This document shows, piece after piece, positions 1 through 7,290 of a DNA stretch of 17,803 bases. The stretch's first letter is position 1. The number at the start of each line of letters is the position of its first letter. The stretch covers positions 1 to 17,803 of the forward strand of contig CALFXA010000186.1 in assembly GCA_937928015.1 (NCBI GenBank). The letters are read 5' to 3'. Made by a program: the position numbers and the translations under genes. The notes beneath the pieces were generated by a model, which searched no databases, had not been told where the DNA came from, and saw only the letters and a program-made list of their open reading frames with translations. This DNA comes from an uncultured Anaerolineales bacterium. Its GTDB lineage: Bacteria; Chloroflexota; Anaerolineae; Anaerolineales; Villigracilaceae.

Positions 1-76
1 TGGTTCCGCAGGCGGCAAGTACCATGGTGAAGATCATGAGCAGGCCCAGGACCTTCAGCAGATTGTGGCGATTCAT
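1..76 (-). CDS. Lipoprotein N-terminus, partial (runs off left edge)
   Basis: Only the first 25 codons lie in the window. They encode a classic lipoprotein signal peptide: a short basic N-terminus (MNRHNLLK), a hydrophobic core, and the lipobox VLAAC with the lipidated Cys at residue 23. The start is ATG at 76-74, preceded by a strong GGAGGAG Shine-Dalgarno about 5 nt upstream. The mature protein would be anchored outside the cytoplasmic membrane. The gene lies downstream of a catabolic operon on the same strand and has its own promoter with a GntR-like operator. A solute-binding protein of a purine or nucleoside ABC transporter is therefore a reasonable guess, but that is inference from context only: no mature domain is visible. 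Confidence 0.75.
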   Translation of the reverse strand, partial: MNRHNLLKVLGLLMIFTMVLAACGT

Positions 77-176
77 CAGTTACTCCTCCAAAAAACTAGT
101 GATATGCAATATCGAACGGACAAGAGACTCGATCACAAGAAAGTATCTCGCAGAACGAACAACCTCCTTTCGGCAA

Positions 177-192
177 ACTTGTCTAAACAAGT
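177..192 (-). promoter_or_regulatory. Operator-like inverted repeat (HutC/GntR type)
   Basis: The sequence ACTTGTCTAAACAAGT is a perfect 6-bp inverted repeat around a 4-nt centre. Its core GTCTAAAC fits the GTNTANAC consensus known for HutC-subfamily GntR regulators. It starts 5 bp downstream of the predicted -10 box of the lipoprotein promoter, so it covers the expected transcription start. The GntR protein encoded at 7291-8007 carries the UTRA ligand domain typical of this subfamily and is the obvious candidate. A related site occurs at the ssnA promoter. Confidence 0.6.
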
Positions 193-196
193 CGCG

Positions 197-225
197 ATTG
201 TATCACAGCACAAAAACCAATTCCA
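197..225 (-). promoter_or_regulatory. Extended -10 promoter for the lipoprotein gene
   Basis: On the minus strand an extended -10 element, TGATACAAT, lies at 197-205. The -35 position, 17 bp upstream at 220-225, reads TGGAAT, which is only a weak match. The predicted start near 190 would give a leader of about 115 nt. This suggests the lipoprotein gene is expressed independently of the upstream operon. Confidence 0.4.
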
Positions 226-262
226 TTGTAGGAGCAGATATTTTAAGAAACAAGTAGCGTTT

Positions 263-2281
263 TCATGGTTGACAACTGAATTTCGTCTTGACTTCCTGCA
301 ATGCGGCATCTTTCTCTGCGCTAGCAGGGGTCTCACGCTCGATCCGCTGCCATAATTTGCACAACATCGGGCCGACATATTTCGGAGAAACTTTATATGA
401 CTGCGCAGAATAATTCACGGCTTTGGCCCAGTCACCGACATGGGCATAGCCCTCAACGAAGACAAAACGCTCGGACGGGTCGTTAGGATAATCGTCCAGG
501 GCAAAAGCTTCATCGCCCAAACGGGTGATCGTTTCCCAATCCCCCGTCTGACGCGCCAGGTCGGCCTTCTCGAAATAGTAGCACCAGTTGTGAGTCGGCT
601 CGGGACCGTAAACCGTGGGCGGGGTCGCCGTTCCCTCGGGCAGAATCCACTCGGACGAGGACAGCGCTGCGCCTTCGCGCATCAGATACTGATCGGGGAT
701 GAAGTGATTGTCGCCGTCGATCTCGGGATCGAGCACGCGCAGACAGGCAGGCGGCAAGAAATAGTACGAGACCACCTGCGAGGTACTACCCTCGAACCTG
801 CCCGCCAGGTAATCGTATTTGACATCCAGCCCGGGCATCAGCGCGGAGAGCGCTCCGTCCAGGCGGTTGGTGGGATAAAACAGCAAATAGGGAATCTGGC
901 CCGTCGCCTTGAGGTCGGGCGCATAGACCCAGTTCAGCGCGGCGCTGAGCGAGTTATCGGCATAGAAGTCCAATGCGCCCTCGTTCAGGAGGACCATCGT
1001 GTTCGGCTGGAGGCCAGGCGCACGCCAGGTCATCTGCCAGAAGAGAGTCTTTTGCACCTGCCAGTCGCGGCTAAAATCCAACCCCCATAGCAACTGACGT
1101 CCCGCCGCCAGGGCGACGAGCACAGCCAGCACCGCGTAGCGCACACGCGGCCAGCGGATCAATTCGATCAATCCCGCCAGGAGCAGGCTGACACCCAGCA
1201 TCGAAGGCAGGGTGGCGCGATTAGCAGGGAAGGCCAGCGCTACGGGCAGACCCGTCAGCCAGAAGGGAGCGCTGGCAAAGGGCAGCATAATCAGCCCCAG
1301 CCCGACAAACCAGCCCGCCTCACGGCGCTTCTCCGCGGATTCGGCCTTCTGCCAGAGCAAGACTGCTACCAGCCCAAAGACAATCAGGAGAACGACCGCA
1401 AACAGGGCGATGGTCCGCGGACCATAGACGGCAGGGTTGGGGAGTTGAAAGACCTGCGCCCACGCCCCAAAAGTGACCGTCCACAGGCTGAACATGCCGT
1501 CCTTGACCAGATTGCCCAGCGCGGCAGACGGATTCTCGCGCAGGCGGTCCATCAAGCCTATGCCATACACTTGATTGTTGAAGATGAAGAAACGGGAATA
1601 GACCGCAGCGGCGAAAACAGCCACGTAGGGCGTCCACAGGCTGAAGGTCCGCTGGATGCGTTTTTGAGAGTCGAGGAATTCGTCGCGCAGGGCCACCCAG
1701 ATCAGGGCCACACGAGTCAATTCCAACAGGAAGAAATATTCCATCATCCACAGATTGAGGGCCGAGGCAATCATGCCCGCCGCGGTCCACTTCCAGGAAG
1801 GCTGATGGACGGCCTTGAGCGTGCAATAAAATGAAAATAAGAACAGGGAAAGAACGATGAAAAAATGGCTGTAGAGATAAGCCGTCCACTGAGCGTTGAA
1901 GCCAGGGTAGAGCAGGAAGAGCAATCCCACCGACAGGGCGAATCCCTTGCGCTGCGGCCACAACTTGCTGGCGATCTTCCACACCAACGCCGCGCTGAAC
2001 CAGCGCCAGAAGAGCGCAAAGACCTGCCAGTAGATCGGCATCTGCGGGAAGACCCGCGTGGTGAGCTGGTACAGCCAGCCCCACACGGGACGGTTGGTGG
2101 AGAAATATTGCGCCATCGCCGCGGGGCCCAACTGATAGCGGATCCACGACATGGGCAGGTCGTCCCAGTAAAAGCCCGTCTGCGTCACGACCAACCCATA
2201 GGCCAGGACCGCCACCGCCCCCAACAGGACGAGGGGAGCGTAACGATGTTGGATCAGGTTGGTCAGTCGCGAACGAAGCAT
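263..2281 (-). CDS. Large polytopic membrane protein, GT-C glycosyltransferase-like
   Basis: The product is a 672-residue protein that I do not recognise as a named family. Start ATG at 2281 has an AAAGGA Shine-Dalgarno 7 nt upstream; the open frame continues upstream but that part is low-complexity Arg/Gly read-through and crosses carbamate kinase. Hydrophobic segments are seen around residues 15-33, 112-127, 138-156, 165-187, 216-233, 288-310, 323-342, 357-375 and 380-395. The first loop after segment 1 carries FYWDD (37-41), like the acidic catalytic motif that follows the first membrane helix in GT-C sugar transferases. From about 400 to 672 the protein is soluble, and its last 100 residues look TPR-like (DLARQTGDWETITRLGDEAF). 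It follows carbamate kinase after 68 nt that contain a strong hairpin. A link with purine breakdown is not obvious, and it may simply be read through from the operon. Confidence 0.75.
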   Translation of the reverse strand: MLRSRLTNLIQHRYAPLVLLGAVAVLAYGLVVTQTGFYWDDLPMSWIRYQLGPAAMAQYFSTNRPVWGWLYQLTTRVFPQMPIYWQVFALFWRWFSAALVWKIASKLWPQRKGFALSVGLLFLLYPGFNAQWTAYLYSHFFIVLSLFLFSFYCTLKAVHQPSWKWTAAGMIASALNLWMMEYFFLLELTRVALIWVALRDEFLDSQKRIQRTFSLWTPYVAVFAAAVYSRFFIFNNQVYGIGLMDRLRENPSAALGNLVKDGMFSLWTVTFGAWAQVFQLPNPAVYGPRTIALFAVVLLIVFGLVAVLLWQKAESAEKRREAGWFVGLGLIMLPFASAPFWLTGLPVALAFPANRATLPSMLGVSLLLAGLIELIRWPRVRYAVLAVLVALAAGRQLLWGLDFSRDWQVQKTLFWQMTWRAPGLQPNTMVLLNEGALDFYADNSLSAALNWVYAPDLKATGQIPYLLFYPTNRLDGALSALMPGLDVKYDYLAGRFEGSTSQVVSYYFLPPACLRVLDPEIDGDNHFIPDQYLMREGAALSSSEWILPEGTATPPTVYGPEPTHNWCYYFEKADLARQTGDWETITRLGDEAFALDDYPNDPSERFVFVEGYAHVGDWAKAVNYSAQSYKVSPKYVGPMLCKLWQRIERETPASAEKDAALQEVKTKFSCQP

Positions 2282-2301
2282 GGATAAATCCTTTTCTGGG
2301 C

Positions 2302-2338
2302 CGTTGGGCGGCCTCCGCGCGAGGGAAGCCGCCCAACG
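2302..2338 (-). repeat. Intercistronic GC-rich hairpin
   Basis: A perfect 11-bp inverted repeat (CGTTGGGCGGC and its complement) encloses a 15-nt loop between carbamate kinase and the membrane-protein gene. On the minus strand no U-run follows it, so it is not a standard intrinsic terminator. It ends shortly before the next Shine-Dalgarno. It could protect the 3' end of the upstream mRNA or lower expression of the gene behind it. It resembles the hairpin at 4883-4906 in having a GGCGGC-rich stem. Confidence 0.6.
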
Positions 2339-2349
2339 TGAATAACCAA

Positions 2350-3303
2350 TTAAGGCACGATCAGGGTGCCCGTCTCGCCCTTGAGGGCGCGTCCAATATT
2401 CTCGGGGTTGGTGATGAGCGCCTGTTTGCCGCCGTTCTCCAGGAACCAGACGATGGCCTGAATCTTGGGAGCCATGGAACCTTTGGCGAAGTGCGAGCCT
2501 TCCGCCAGATATTGCTTGGCCTCGGCCAGGGTCATCTTGTCGATCCACTTCTGGTCGGGCTTGCCAAAGTTGATGGCAACCTTCTCGACCGCGGTGGCGA
2601 TCAGGAACAGGTCGGCCTGGATGTTCTGGGCCAGCAGGCTGGAGGCAAAGTCCTTGTCGATGACGGCGGCCGTGCCACGATATTCGCCATTGCCAGCGTC
2701 AATGACCGGGATGCCGCCACCGCCCACTGTGATGACGACCACGCCCGCATCGATCAGGGTCTTGACCGAGTCGAACTCGACGATCTCCTTCGGCAGCGGG
2801 GACGGCACCACGCGCCGCCAGCCGCGGCCCGCATCCTCGACCACCGACCAGCCCATTTCGGCCTCACGCCGCTTGGCCTCGGGTTCGTCCATGAAGCCGC
2901 CAATCGGCTTGGACGGATTCTTGAAGGCCTTGTCGTTCTGGTCCACCAGAGTCTGGGTGATGATGGTGCAGGCGTTCTTCTTAATGCCGCGGTGATGCAG
3001 TTCGTTTTGCAGGGCCTGCTGGAATTCGTAGCCGATGGCGCCCTGACTGTCCGCGCCGCAAACATCCAGCGGGACCTCGTGCATGCCCTCCGCCTTTGCG
3101 GCGATCTCGGAGCGGCGCAGGATATACCCGACCTGCGGCCCGTTTCCGTGACCAATGGCCACATCCCAACCCGCTTCGATCATGTCCGCGATGTGGTGGG
3201 AGGTCTCGCGCAGGGCTTCTGCCTGGTCTTCCACGGTCACGCGTTTGGGGTCCTTGATCAGGGAATTTCCACCAACGGCGACAACAGCGACTTTTTTGGC
3301 CAT
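2350..3303 (-). CDS. arcC: Carbamate kinase
   Basis: The 317-residue product matches the usual length of carbamate kinase, which makes ATP, ammonia and bicarbonate from carbamoyl phosphate and ADP in the cytoplasm. Visible family motifs are AVGGNSL (9-15), GHGNGPQVG, SPLP, VGGGGIPV, AVIDKDFASSLLA, IATAVEKV and GSMAPK near the C-terminus. The start ATG at 3303 lies 10 nt after the ygeW stop codon, and its Shine-Dalgarno AGGAGA overlaps that stop, so the two are probably translated together. In E. coli the equivalent gene next to ygeW-ygeX-ygeY is yqeA. Here it would be the energy-conserving step for carbamoyl phosphate released by one or both carbamoyltransferases of the operon. Confidence 0.95.
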   Translation of the reverse strand: MAKKVAVVAVGGNSLIKDPKRVTVEDQAEALRETSHHIADMIEAGWDVAIGHGNGPQVGYILRRSEIAAKAEGMHEVPLDVCGADSQGAIGYEFQQALQNELHHRGIKKNACTIITQTLVDQNDKAFKNPSKPIGGFMDEPEAKRREAEMGWSVVEDAGRGWRRVVPSPLPKEIVEFDSVKTLIDAGVVVITVGGGGIPVIDAGNGEYRGTAAVIDKDFASSLLAQNIQADLFLIATAVEKVAINFGKPDQKWIDKMTLAEAKQYLAEGSHFAKGSMAPKIQAIVWFLENGGKQALITNPENIGRALKGETGTLIVP

Positions 3304-3313
3304 GCCTGTTCTC

Positions 3314-4303
3314 CTAGCTCATGGTGAGGGCCATGACGGCCTTCTGGGCGTGCAAACGATTCTCGGCCTCGTCGAACACGACGGAGTTCGGGCCGTCGAG
3401 CACGGCGCTGGTGACCTCGATATCGCGGTCAGCGGGCAGCGGGTGCATGTAGATAGCATCCTTCTTGGCAACCTTGAGCTTCGAGTCATCCATGATCCAG
3501 TTCTTGAAGGAATCCTGGAGTTTCTTGCCCTCGGTCTTGTCGTTGGTGGTCAGCAGGGGACCCCAGGACTTGGCGTAGATGACGTCCGCGTCCTTGCAGG
3601 CTTCGGTCATGCCGTCCTTGTCCTCGATGATCTCGAAGGCGGTGCCAGCGATCTTGGCCTGTTCTCTGGCCTGCTCGACGATCTCGGGCATGAGCTGGAA
3701 TCCGGGCGGATAGGCCAGGGTCACGTCCATGCCGAAGCGCGGCATCTGGAGGATGAGCGACTGCGGGACCGAGATCGGTTTGAGATAGGAAGCGGCGTAA
3801 GCCCATGAGACGACGATCTTCTTCTTGCGCAGGTCACGGCCCTTCTTCTCCTGAATGGTCATCAGGTCGGCCAGACACTGGAAGGGGTGGTAGACGTCGC
3901 ACTGCATGTTCAGCACGGGAGCGCGCGAATTCTTGGCGACTTCGTTGAGGTACTTGTTACCGTCGCCAAAGTCACAGTGACGGATGGCGATGCCGTCGAA
4001 GTACCGGCCGAAGATCTCGCCGATTTCCACGGGGGTGTCGCCGTGAGAGATCTGGGTGGTGTTGCTGTCGATGAACGCGCCGTGGCCGCCGAGTTGGGCA
4101 ATGCCCGCCTCGAACGATCCGCGCGTGCGGGTGGACGAGAAGAAGAACAGCATGGCCAACACCTTGTCGCGCAGGTAGGCATGCGGTTCGCCAAGGGCGC
4201 GCTTGCGCTTGAGGTCCCAGGCCACGTCCAGGACGGTTTCGACTTCCTCTTTGGTGAAGTCAAGGTCGCCGATGAAGTCGCGACCGCGGAAATTGGTTTG
4301 CAT
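3314..4303 (-). CDS. ygeW: Knotted carbamoyltransferase, YgeW family
   Basis: The 329-residue product has the carbamoyl-phosphate site SSTRTRGSFE (56-65), the HPFQCLAD motif (139-146) and a proline-containing loop KPISVPQS (175-182). That loop is where knotted transcarbamylases (YgeW, AOTCase, SOTCase) differ from ordinary OTCase. The C-terminal substrate-side motif is MHPLPADR (286-293). As I recall, related enzymes have HCLP there, so the Pro is worth noting. The natural substrate of YgeW enzymes is not firmly settled; in purine-degrading clusters they are thought to act on a ureido intermediate. The gene starts 11 nt after the histidine-phosphatase stop with the Shine-Dalgarno AAGGAGAG, and carbamate kinase follows at once. 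This fits catabolic phosphorolysis of a carbamoylated compound followed by ATP formation. Confidence 0.85.
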   Translation of the reverse strand: MQTNFRGRDFIGDLDFTKEEVETVLDVAWDLKRKRALGEPHAYLRDKVLAMLFFFSSTRTRGSFEAGIAQLGGHGAFIDSNTTQISHGDTPVEIGEIFGRYFDGIAIRHCDFGDGNKYLNEVAKNSRAPVLNMQCDVYHPFQCLADLMTIQEKKGRDLRKKKIVVSWAYAASYLKPISVPQSLILQMPRFGMDVTLAYPPGFQLMPEIVEQAREQAKIAGTAFEIIEDKDGMTEACKDADVIYAKSWGPLLTTNDKTEGKKLQDSFKNWIMDDSKLKVAKKDAIYMHPLPADRDIEVTSAVLDGPNSVVFDEAENRLHAQKAVMALTMS

Positions 4304-4314
4304 AGAAACTCTCC

Positions 4315-4851
4315 TTAATTTTTATGTTTATCTTCAACTCGTAGAAGCTGCGCTTCCACGAAATTACCATGATGCCAAGTCAAACGAACACCTTCACAAA
4401 AACCAAGCGGACCACCCCAATCGGAGTAATCCAAGTCAGGCAGGCAGCCGATCACGCCCAACTCCAGCACCCCGCCGTGATTGACGGCTAGGGCCGCGCC
4501 ATCCTCGGGCAGGGACTCCATCAGGTCCGCATAATACTTCGCCAGCTTGCGGGAAAACTTTCGCGCCGCGCCGTGTTTCTTCGCGGCGGCAGCATATCCC
4601 GCAAAAGACTGCGGCCAGGGCGCCTCGGCTTCCACGTCTTCGCCGTAGGTGTTCATCATCTTCTTCTGATCGTTCACGGCGAAGCCCATCGCGATGGCGG
4701 TCTCATAGGCGCGCGGTAGCTTGCTGGTCACCACGCACTGGAAGGGACCCATCTCCGCGCCGACCCTGCGTGCCAATTCCACCCCTGCCTGGGACAGGTG
4801 CGCCCCGGGTTTGTCTCGCATGGAATGGCGGCGGATCTCAAGCGTCTTCAT
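4315..4851 (-). CDS. Histidine phosphatase superfamily protein
   Basis: The 178-residue product begins MKTLEIRRHSMRDK, with the catalytic RRH triad of the phosphoglycerate-mutase-like superfamily at residues 7-9. The second catalytic His lies in AVNHGGVLE, and VVTSKLPRAYETA matches the conserved segment after the first motif. Small members of this superfamily are usually phosphatases rather than mutases, and the substrate cannot be read from the sequence. The start at 4851 was chosen because the upstream extension is non-homologous and crosses a hairpin. No strong Shine-Dalgarno precedes it. It sits between the two carbamoyltransferases in the same operon. It could remove a phosphate from a nucleotide or an acyl-phosphate by-product, which is speculation. 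Confidence 0.8.
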   Translation of the reverse strand: MKTLEIRRHSMRDKPGAHLSQAGVELARRVGAEMGPFQCVVTSKLPRAYETAIAMGFAVNDQKKMMNTYGEDVEAEAPWPQSFAGYAAAAKKHGAARKFSRKLAKYYADLMESLPEDGAALAVNHGGVLELGVIGCLPDLDYSDWGGPLGFCEGVRLTWHHGNFVEAQLLRVEDKHKN

Positions 4852-4882
4852 AAATCTGATTTTGTCGTTACGTCTCTTTATC

Positions 4883-4906
4883 GGGAGGCGGCGCGTGCCG
4901 CCTCCC
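4883..4906 (-). repeat. Intercistronic GC-rich hairpin
   Basis: A perfect 10-bp stem (GGGAGGCGGC and its complement) with a 4-nt loop lies between the carbamoyltransferase paralog and the histidine phosphatase. No U-run follows on the minus strand, so it is not a normal terminator. Like the hairpin at 2302-2338, it may stabilise or partition the polycistronic mRNA. Confidence 0.6.
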
Positions 4907-4921
4907 AAATTCACAAATCGA

Positions 4922-5875
4922 TCACTCCATCGCGCCGAGGACAAGCGCCAGCAGAGTCATGCGCATGACCACGCCGTTGAAGGCCTCCTGCCAATAGCGG
5001 GACCACTTGGTGATGTCCACGTCCGTGGGGATCTCGTCCATGCGCGGCAGCGAGTGAAGCAGGATCGCATCGGACTTGGCCTTCTTCTCCAGCAGTTCGC
5101 GCGTGATCTTGTAGTTGGCGGGCGTCAGGTCGAGATCGCCCTTGCGCTCGTCACGTGACTTGGTGTAATCGGGCTGGACGACCGGCTCGACCAGGATCAC
5201 GTCCGCTTCGCCGATGGCCTTTTCCACGTGGTCCACTTCCTTGAAATCCACGCTGAGTTGCTTGAGCTCGGCCTTGAAATCATCGGTCAGGCTCATCTCG
5301 GGCGGGGAGACAAAGGTGATCGGGCAGTCGAACTGGCTGAGGGCATAGCCCAGGGAGTGCATGGTTCGCATGCGCATATCGCCGACCGCCAGCCACTTCA
5401 GGCCGTCGATGCGGCCCTTCTCGCGCAGCACCGTGTAGAGATCGGTGAGGATTTGCGTGGGGTGTTCGCCCCAGCCGTCGCCGCCGTTGATGATGGGAAT
5501 ACTGGCCCACTTGGCGGCTTCATGCGGCGCGCCCTGCTGGAAGTGACGCATCACGATCACGTCACCGTAATACTCCAGCATCTTGACCGTATCCTTGATG
5601 GACTCCTGATAGAAGTCCCCGGCGCGGGTCATCTTGGCATCCGAGAAACCCGTGACATGCCCGCCGAGGCGGTGCATGGCGGCTTCGTGCGCCAGACGCG
5701 TGCGCGTGGAGGGCTGGTAAAAGGCCGTCACAAGGGTCTTTTCCTTGAGCATATCCACATTCTTCCTGGACCGTGCGATGGGTTCCATTTTCTGAGCCAC
5801 ATCGAACACGTGGAAGAACTCATTCCGCTCGAAATCCTTGAGCGAAAGGATGTCACGACCTGCGAAACTACGCAT
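4922..5875 (-). CDS. Aspartate carbamoyltransferase-like paralog
   Basis: The 317-residue product has the aspartate/ornithine carbamoyltransferase fold motifs: PSTRTR (55-60), GDGWGEHPTQ (132-141), RTMHSL (170-175) and a C-terminal block close to catalytic PyrB (SLPRMDEI then TDVD). Several PyrB active-site residues are changed. HPLP has become HSLP (274-277). The 80s loop, which supplies Ser80 and Lys84 in E. coli PyrB, reads MTRAGDF, so both appear replaced. The Arg of the aspartate-binding 230s loop appears to be missing. It probably still binds carbamoyl phosphate but uses another amine or ureido substrate. Start ATG 5875 has a strong AGGAGG. The operon context (ygeY upstream; ygeW and arcC downstream) suggests a catabolic rather than pyrimidine-biosynthetic role. 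Calling it pyrB would be misleading. Confidence 0.8.
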   Translation of the reverse strand: MRSFAGRDILSLKDFERNEFFHVFDVAQKMEPIARSRKNVDMLKEKTLVTAFYQPSTRTRLAHEAAMHRLGGHVTGFSDAKMTRAGDFYQESIKDTVKMLEYYGDVIVMRHFQQGAPHEAAKWASIPIINGGDGWGEHPTQILTDLYTVLREKGRIDGLKWLAVGDMRMRTMHSLGYALSQFDCPITFVSPPEMSLTDDFKAELKQLSVDFKEVDHVEKAIGEADVILVEPVVQPDYTKSRDERKGDLDLTPANYKITRELLEKKAKSDAILLHSLPRMDEIPTDVDITKWSRYWQEAFNGVVMRMTLLALVLGAME

Positions 5876-6010
5876 ACGAACCTCCTATTCAGATTTGGAA
5901 GATTAGGACGAGGACAAATTCTCCTTTGCTTCGACGATTCCTTCGATGGCGTATCGTGCGGGGCGGACGCGGACCTCATGGACCCGCGCCTCCTCCGCCC
6001 TGCGCGTTTC

Positions 6011-7231
6011 TCACTTCAACTTCTCCGCCAGCAATTTCGGCAGGAGCGCGTAAAACTCGGTGGAATCCACCACCTCGTCAATCGGCACATTTTCGTTGCG
6101 CATGTGCGCGGTCTTCTCATCGCCGGGACCAAAACCAATCGACGGGATGCCAGCCTTGCCAGCCCAATAGGTGCCGTTGGTCGAGAAGTCCCAGGTGCCC
6201 AACATGCGCTTCTCGCCCCACAACGCCTCGACGGTGTGCTGACCGGCCTGCACCAGCTCGTGCGAATCTTCCAGCACCCAGGCGGGATAATACTTCGCGA
6301 CCGGGAAGACGAACCCGGTGTAGGACGGTTCGTCGTAGAACAGTTCCTCGACGTGGATTTCATCCTGCAAATAATCGGGGACCAAGCCCTTGACCTGGTT
6401 GATCACATCATCGTGCGGTTCGTTCGAGGTGATGCGGCGGTCGATGTAGATCGTGAACTGATCGGGCACGGCATTGAGCGAAGCAGTGCGGGCCGAGACG
6501 TCGGTCACCGCAATGGAGGGGAAGCCCTGGATGGGGTGATAGCCCATGCCGAAGCGCATGCGGCGGTCCAGTTCGCGGATCTGGGTGATAACGGCCATCA
6601 TCTTGTAGACGGCGTTGTCGCCCAGGTAATGCGACGCGGCGTGCGCGGAGCGTCCGTGCGCAGTGACCTTCAGCTCGATGCGGCCCTTGTGTCCGCGATA
6701 GACCTGCATCTTGGTGGGTTCGCCAATGACCACGAAATCGGGCTTGACCTGCGGGTCGGCGTCCACGAAGGCGTTGGGAGCGATACCATCGCACCACTCT
6801 TCCATGTTGCCGAAATAATAGGCGGTGTATCCATCGAGCAGACCCATGTCACGGGCAATGGCCAGTCCATAGACCATGCCCGGCGTGCTGCCTTTCTCGT
6901 CGCACGCGCCGCGCGCATACAGGCGGCCGTCTTCGACCTTGCCCACGAAGGGATCCCAATCCCATTCCTTGGGGTCGCCGACGCCCACCGTGTCGATGTG
7001 CGAGTCGAAGACGATCACCTTCGGGCCGTTGCCGATGCGGCCGATGGTATTGCCCATCTTGTCAAAACGCACCTCGTCGAACCCGAGTTTTCGCATCTCA
7101 GCCTGGATGCGCTCACCCACGTCCTTGAGCTGGCCGTCCATGCTGGGAATGGCAACAATATCGCGCAGGAACTGGATGATGTCCTCGCGTTTTTCGCCGA
7201 CTCGTTTTTTGATCTCACTAACTTCCTTCAT
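6011..7231 (-). CDS. ygeY: YgeY-family M20 metallohydrolase
   Basis: The 406-residue product is a full-length M20 metallopeptidase-fold enzyme. Metal-binding and catalytic positions are visible: SHIDTV (His78, Asp80), GACDEKGS (Asp111), MEEW (Glu144/Glu145), VIGEPT (Glu171) and AHMRNENV (His376). GRSAHAAS (194-200) marks the lid domain. The sequence best fits the YgeY family, sometimes labelled selenium-metabolism hydrolase, which accompanies ygeW, ygeX, ssnA and carbamate kinase in anaerobic purine-degradation clusters. Its likely job is hydrolysis of an amide or ureido bond in a ring-opened purine intermediate. The start at 7231 has GAGGTG upstream. It lies 59 nt after gntR and 135 nt before the next gene; that 135-nt spacer shows nothing convincing besides the next ribosome-binding site. 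Confidence 0.9.
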   Translation of the reverse strand: MKEVSEIKKRVGEKREDIIQFLRDIVAIPSMDGQLKDVGERIQAEMRKLGFDEVRFDKMGNTIGRIGNGPKVIVFDSHIDTVGVGDPKEWDWDPFVGKVEDGRLYARGACDEKGSTPGMVYGLAIARDMGLLDGYTAYYFGNMEEWCDGIAPNAFVDADPQVKPDFVVIGEPTKMQVYRGHKGRIELKVTAHGRSAHAASHYLGDNAVYKMMAVITQIRELDRRMRFGMGYHPIQGFPSIAVTDVSARTASLNAVPDQFTIYIDRRITSNEPHDDVINQVKGLVPDYLQDEIHVEELFYDEPSYTGFVFPVAKYYPAWVLEDSHELVQAGQHTVEALWGEKRMLGTWDFSTNGTYWAGKAGIPSIGFGPGDEKTAHMRNENVPIDEVVDSTEFYALLPKLLAEKLK

Positions 7232-7290
7232 ACAAACACCTCATAGAAAATTGAAATTGTAAGGCCGCCAATCAACGTGACGAACCCATG

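Noticed and set aside
2282..2548. N-terminal extension of the membrane protein to an ATG at 2548
   Set aside because: It crosses the end of carbamate kinase and the intercistronic hairpin, and it lacks a ribosome-binding site; ATG 2281 has one and leads into a membrane helix.
4922..5875. Calling the carbamoyltransferase paralog pyrB
   Set aside because: Key aspartate-binding positions differ, and the operon is catabolic with no pyrI or other pyrimidine gene nearby.
5876..6010. Possible small gene in the 135-nt gap between ygeY and the carbamoyltransferase paralog
   Set aside because: The only frame continues out of phase into the downstream gene and is Arg/Ser/Pro-rich, typical of a shadow.
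5228..7246. Long plus-strand open frame of 672 codons opposite ygeY and the carbamoyltransferase paralog
   Set aside because: It lies antisense to two well-supported genes, spans their gap, has no recognisable domain, and is explained by high GC content.
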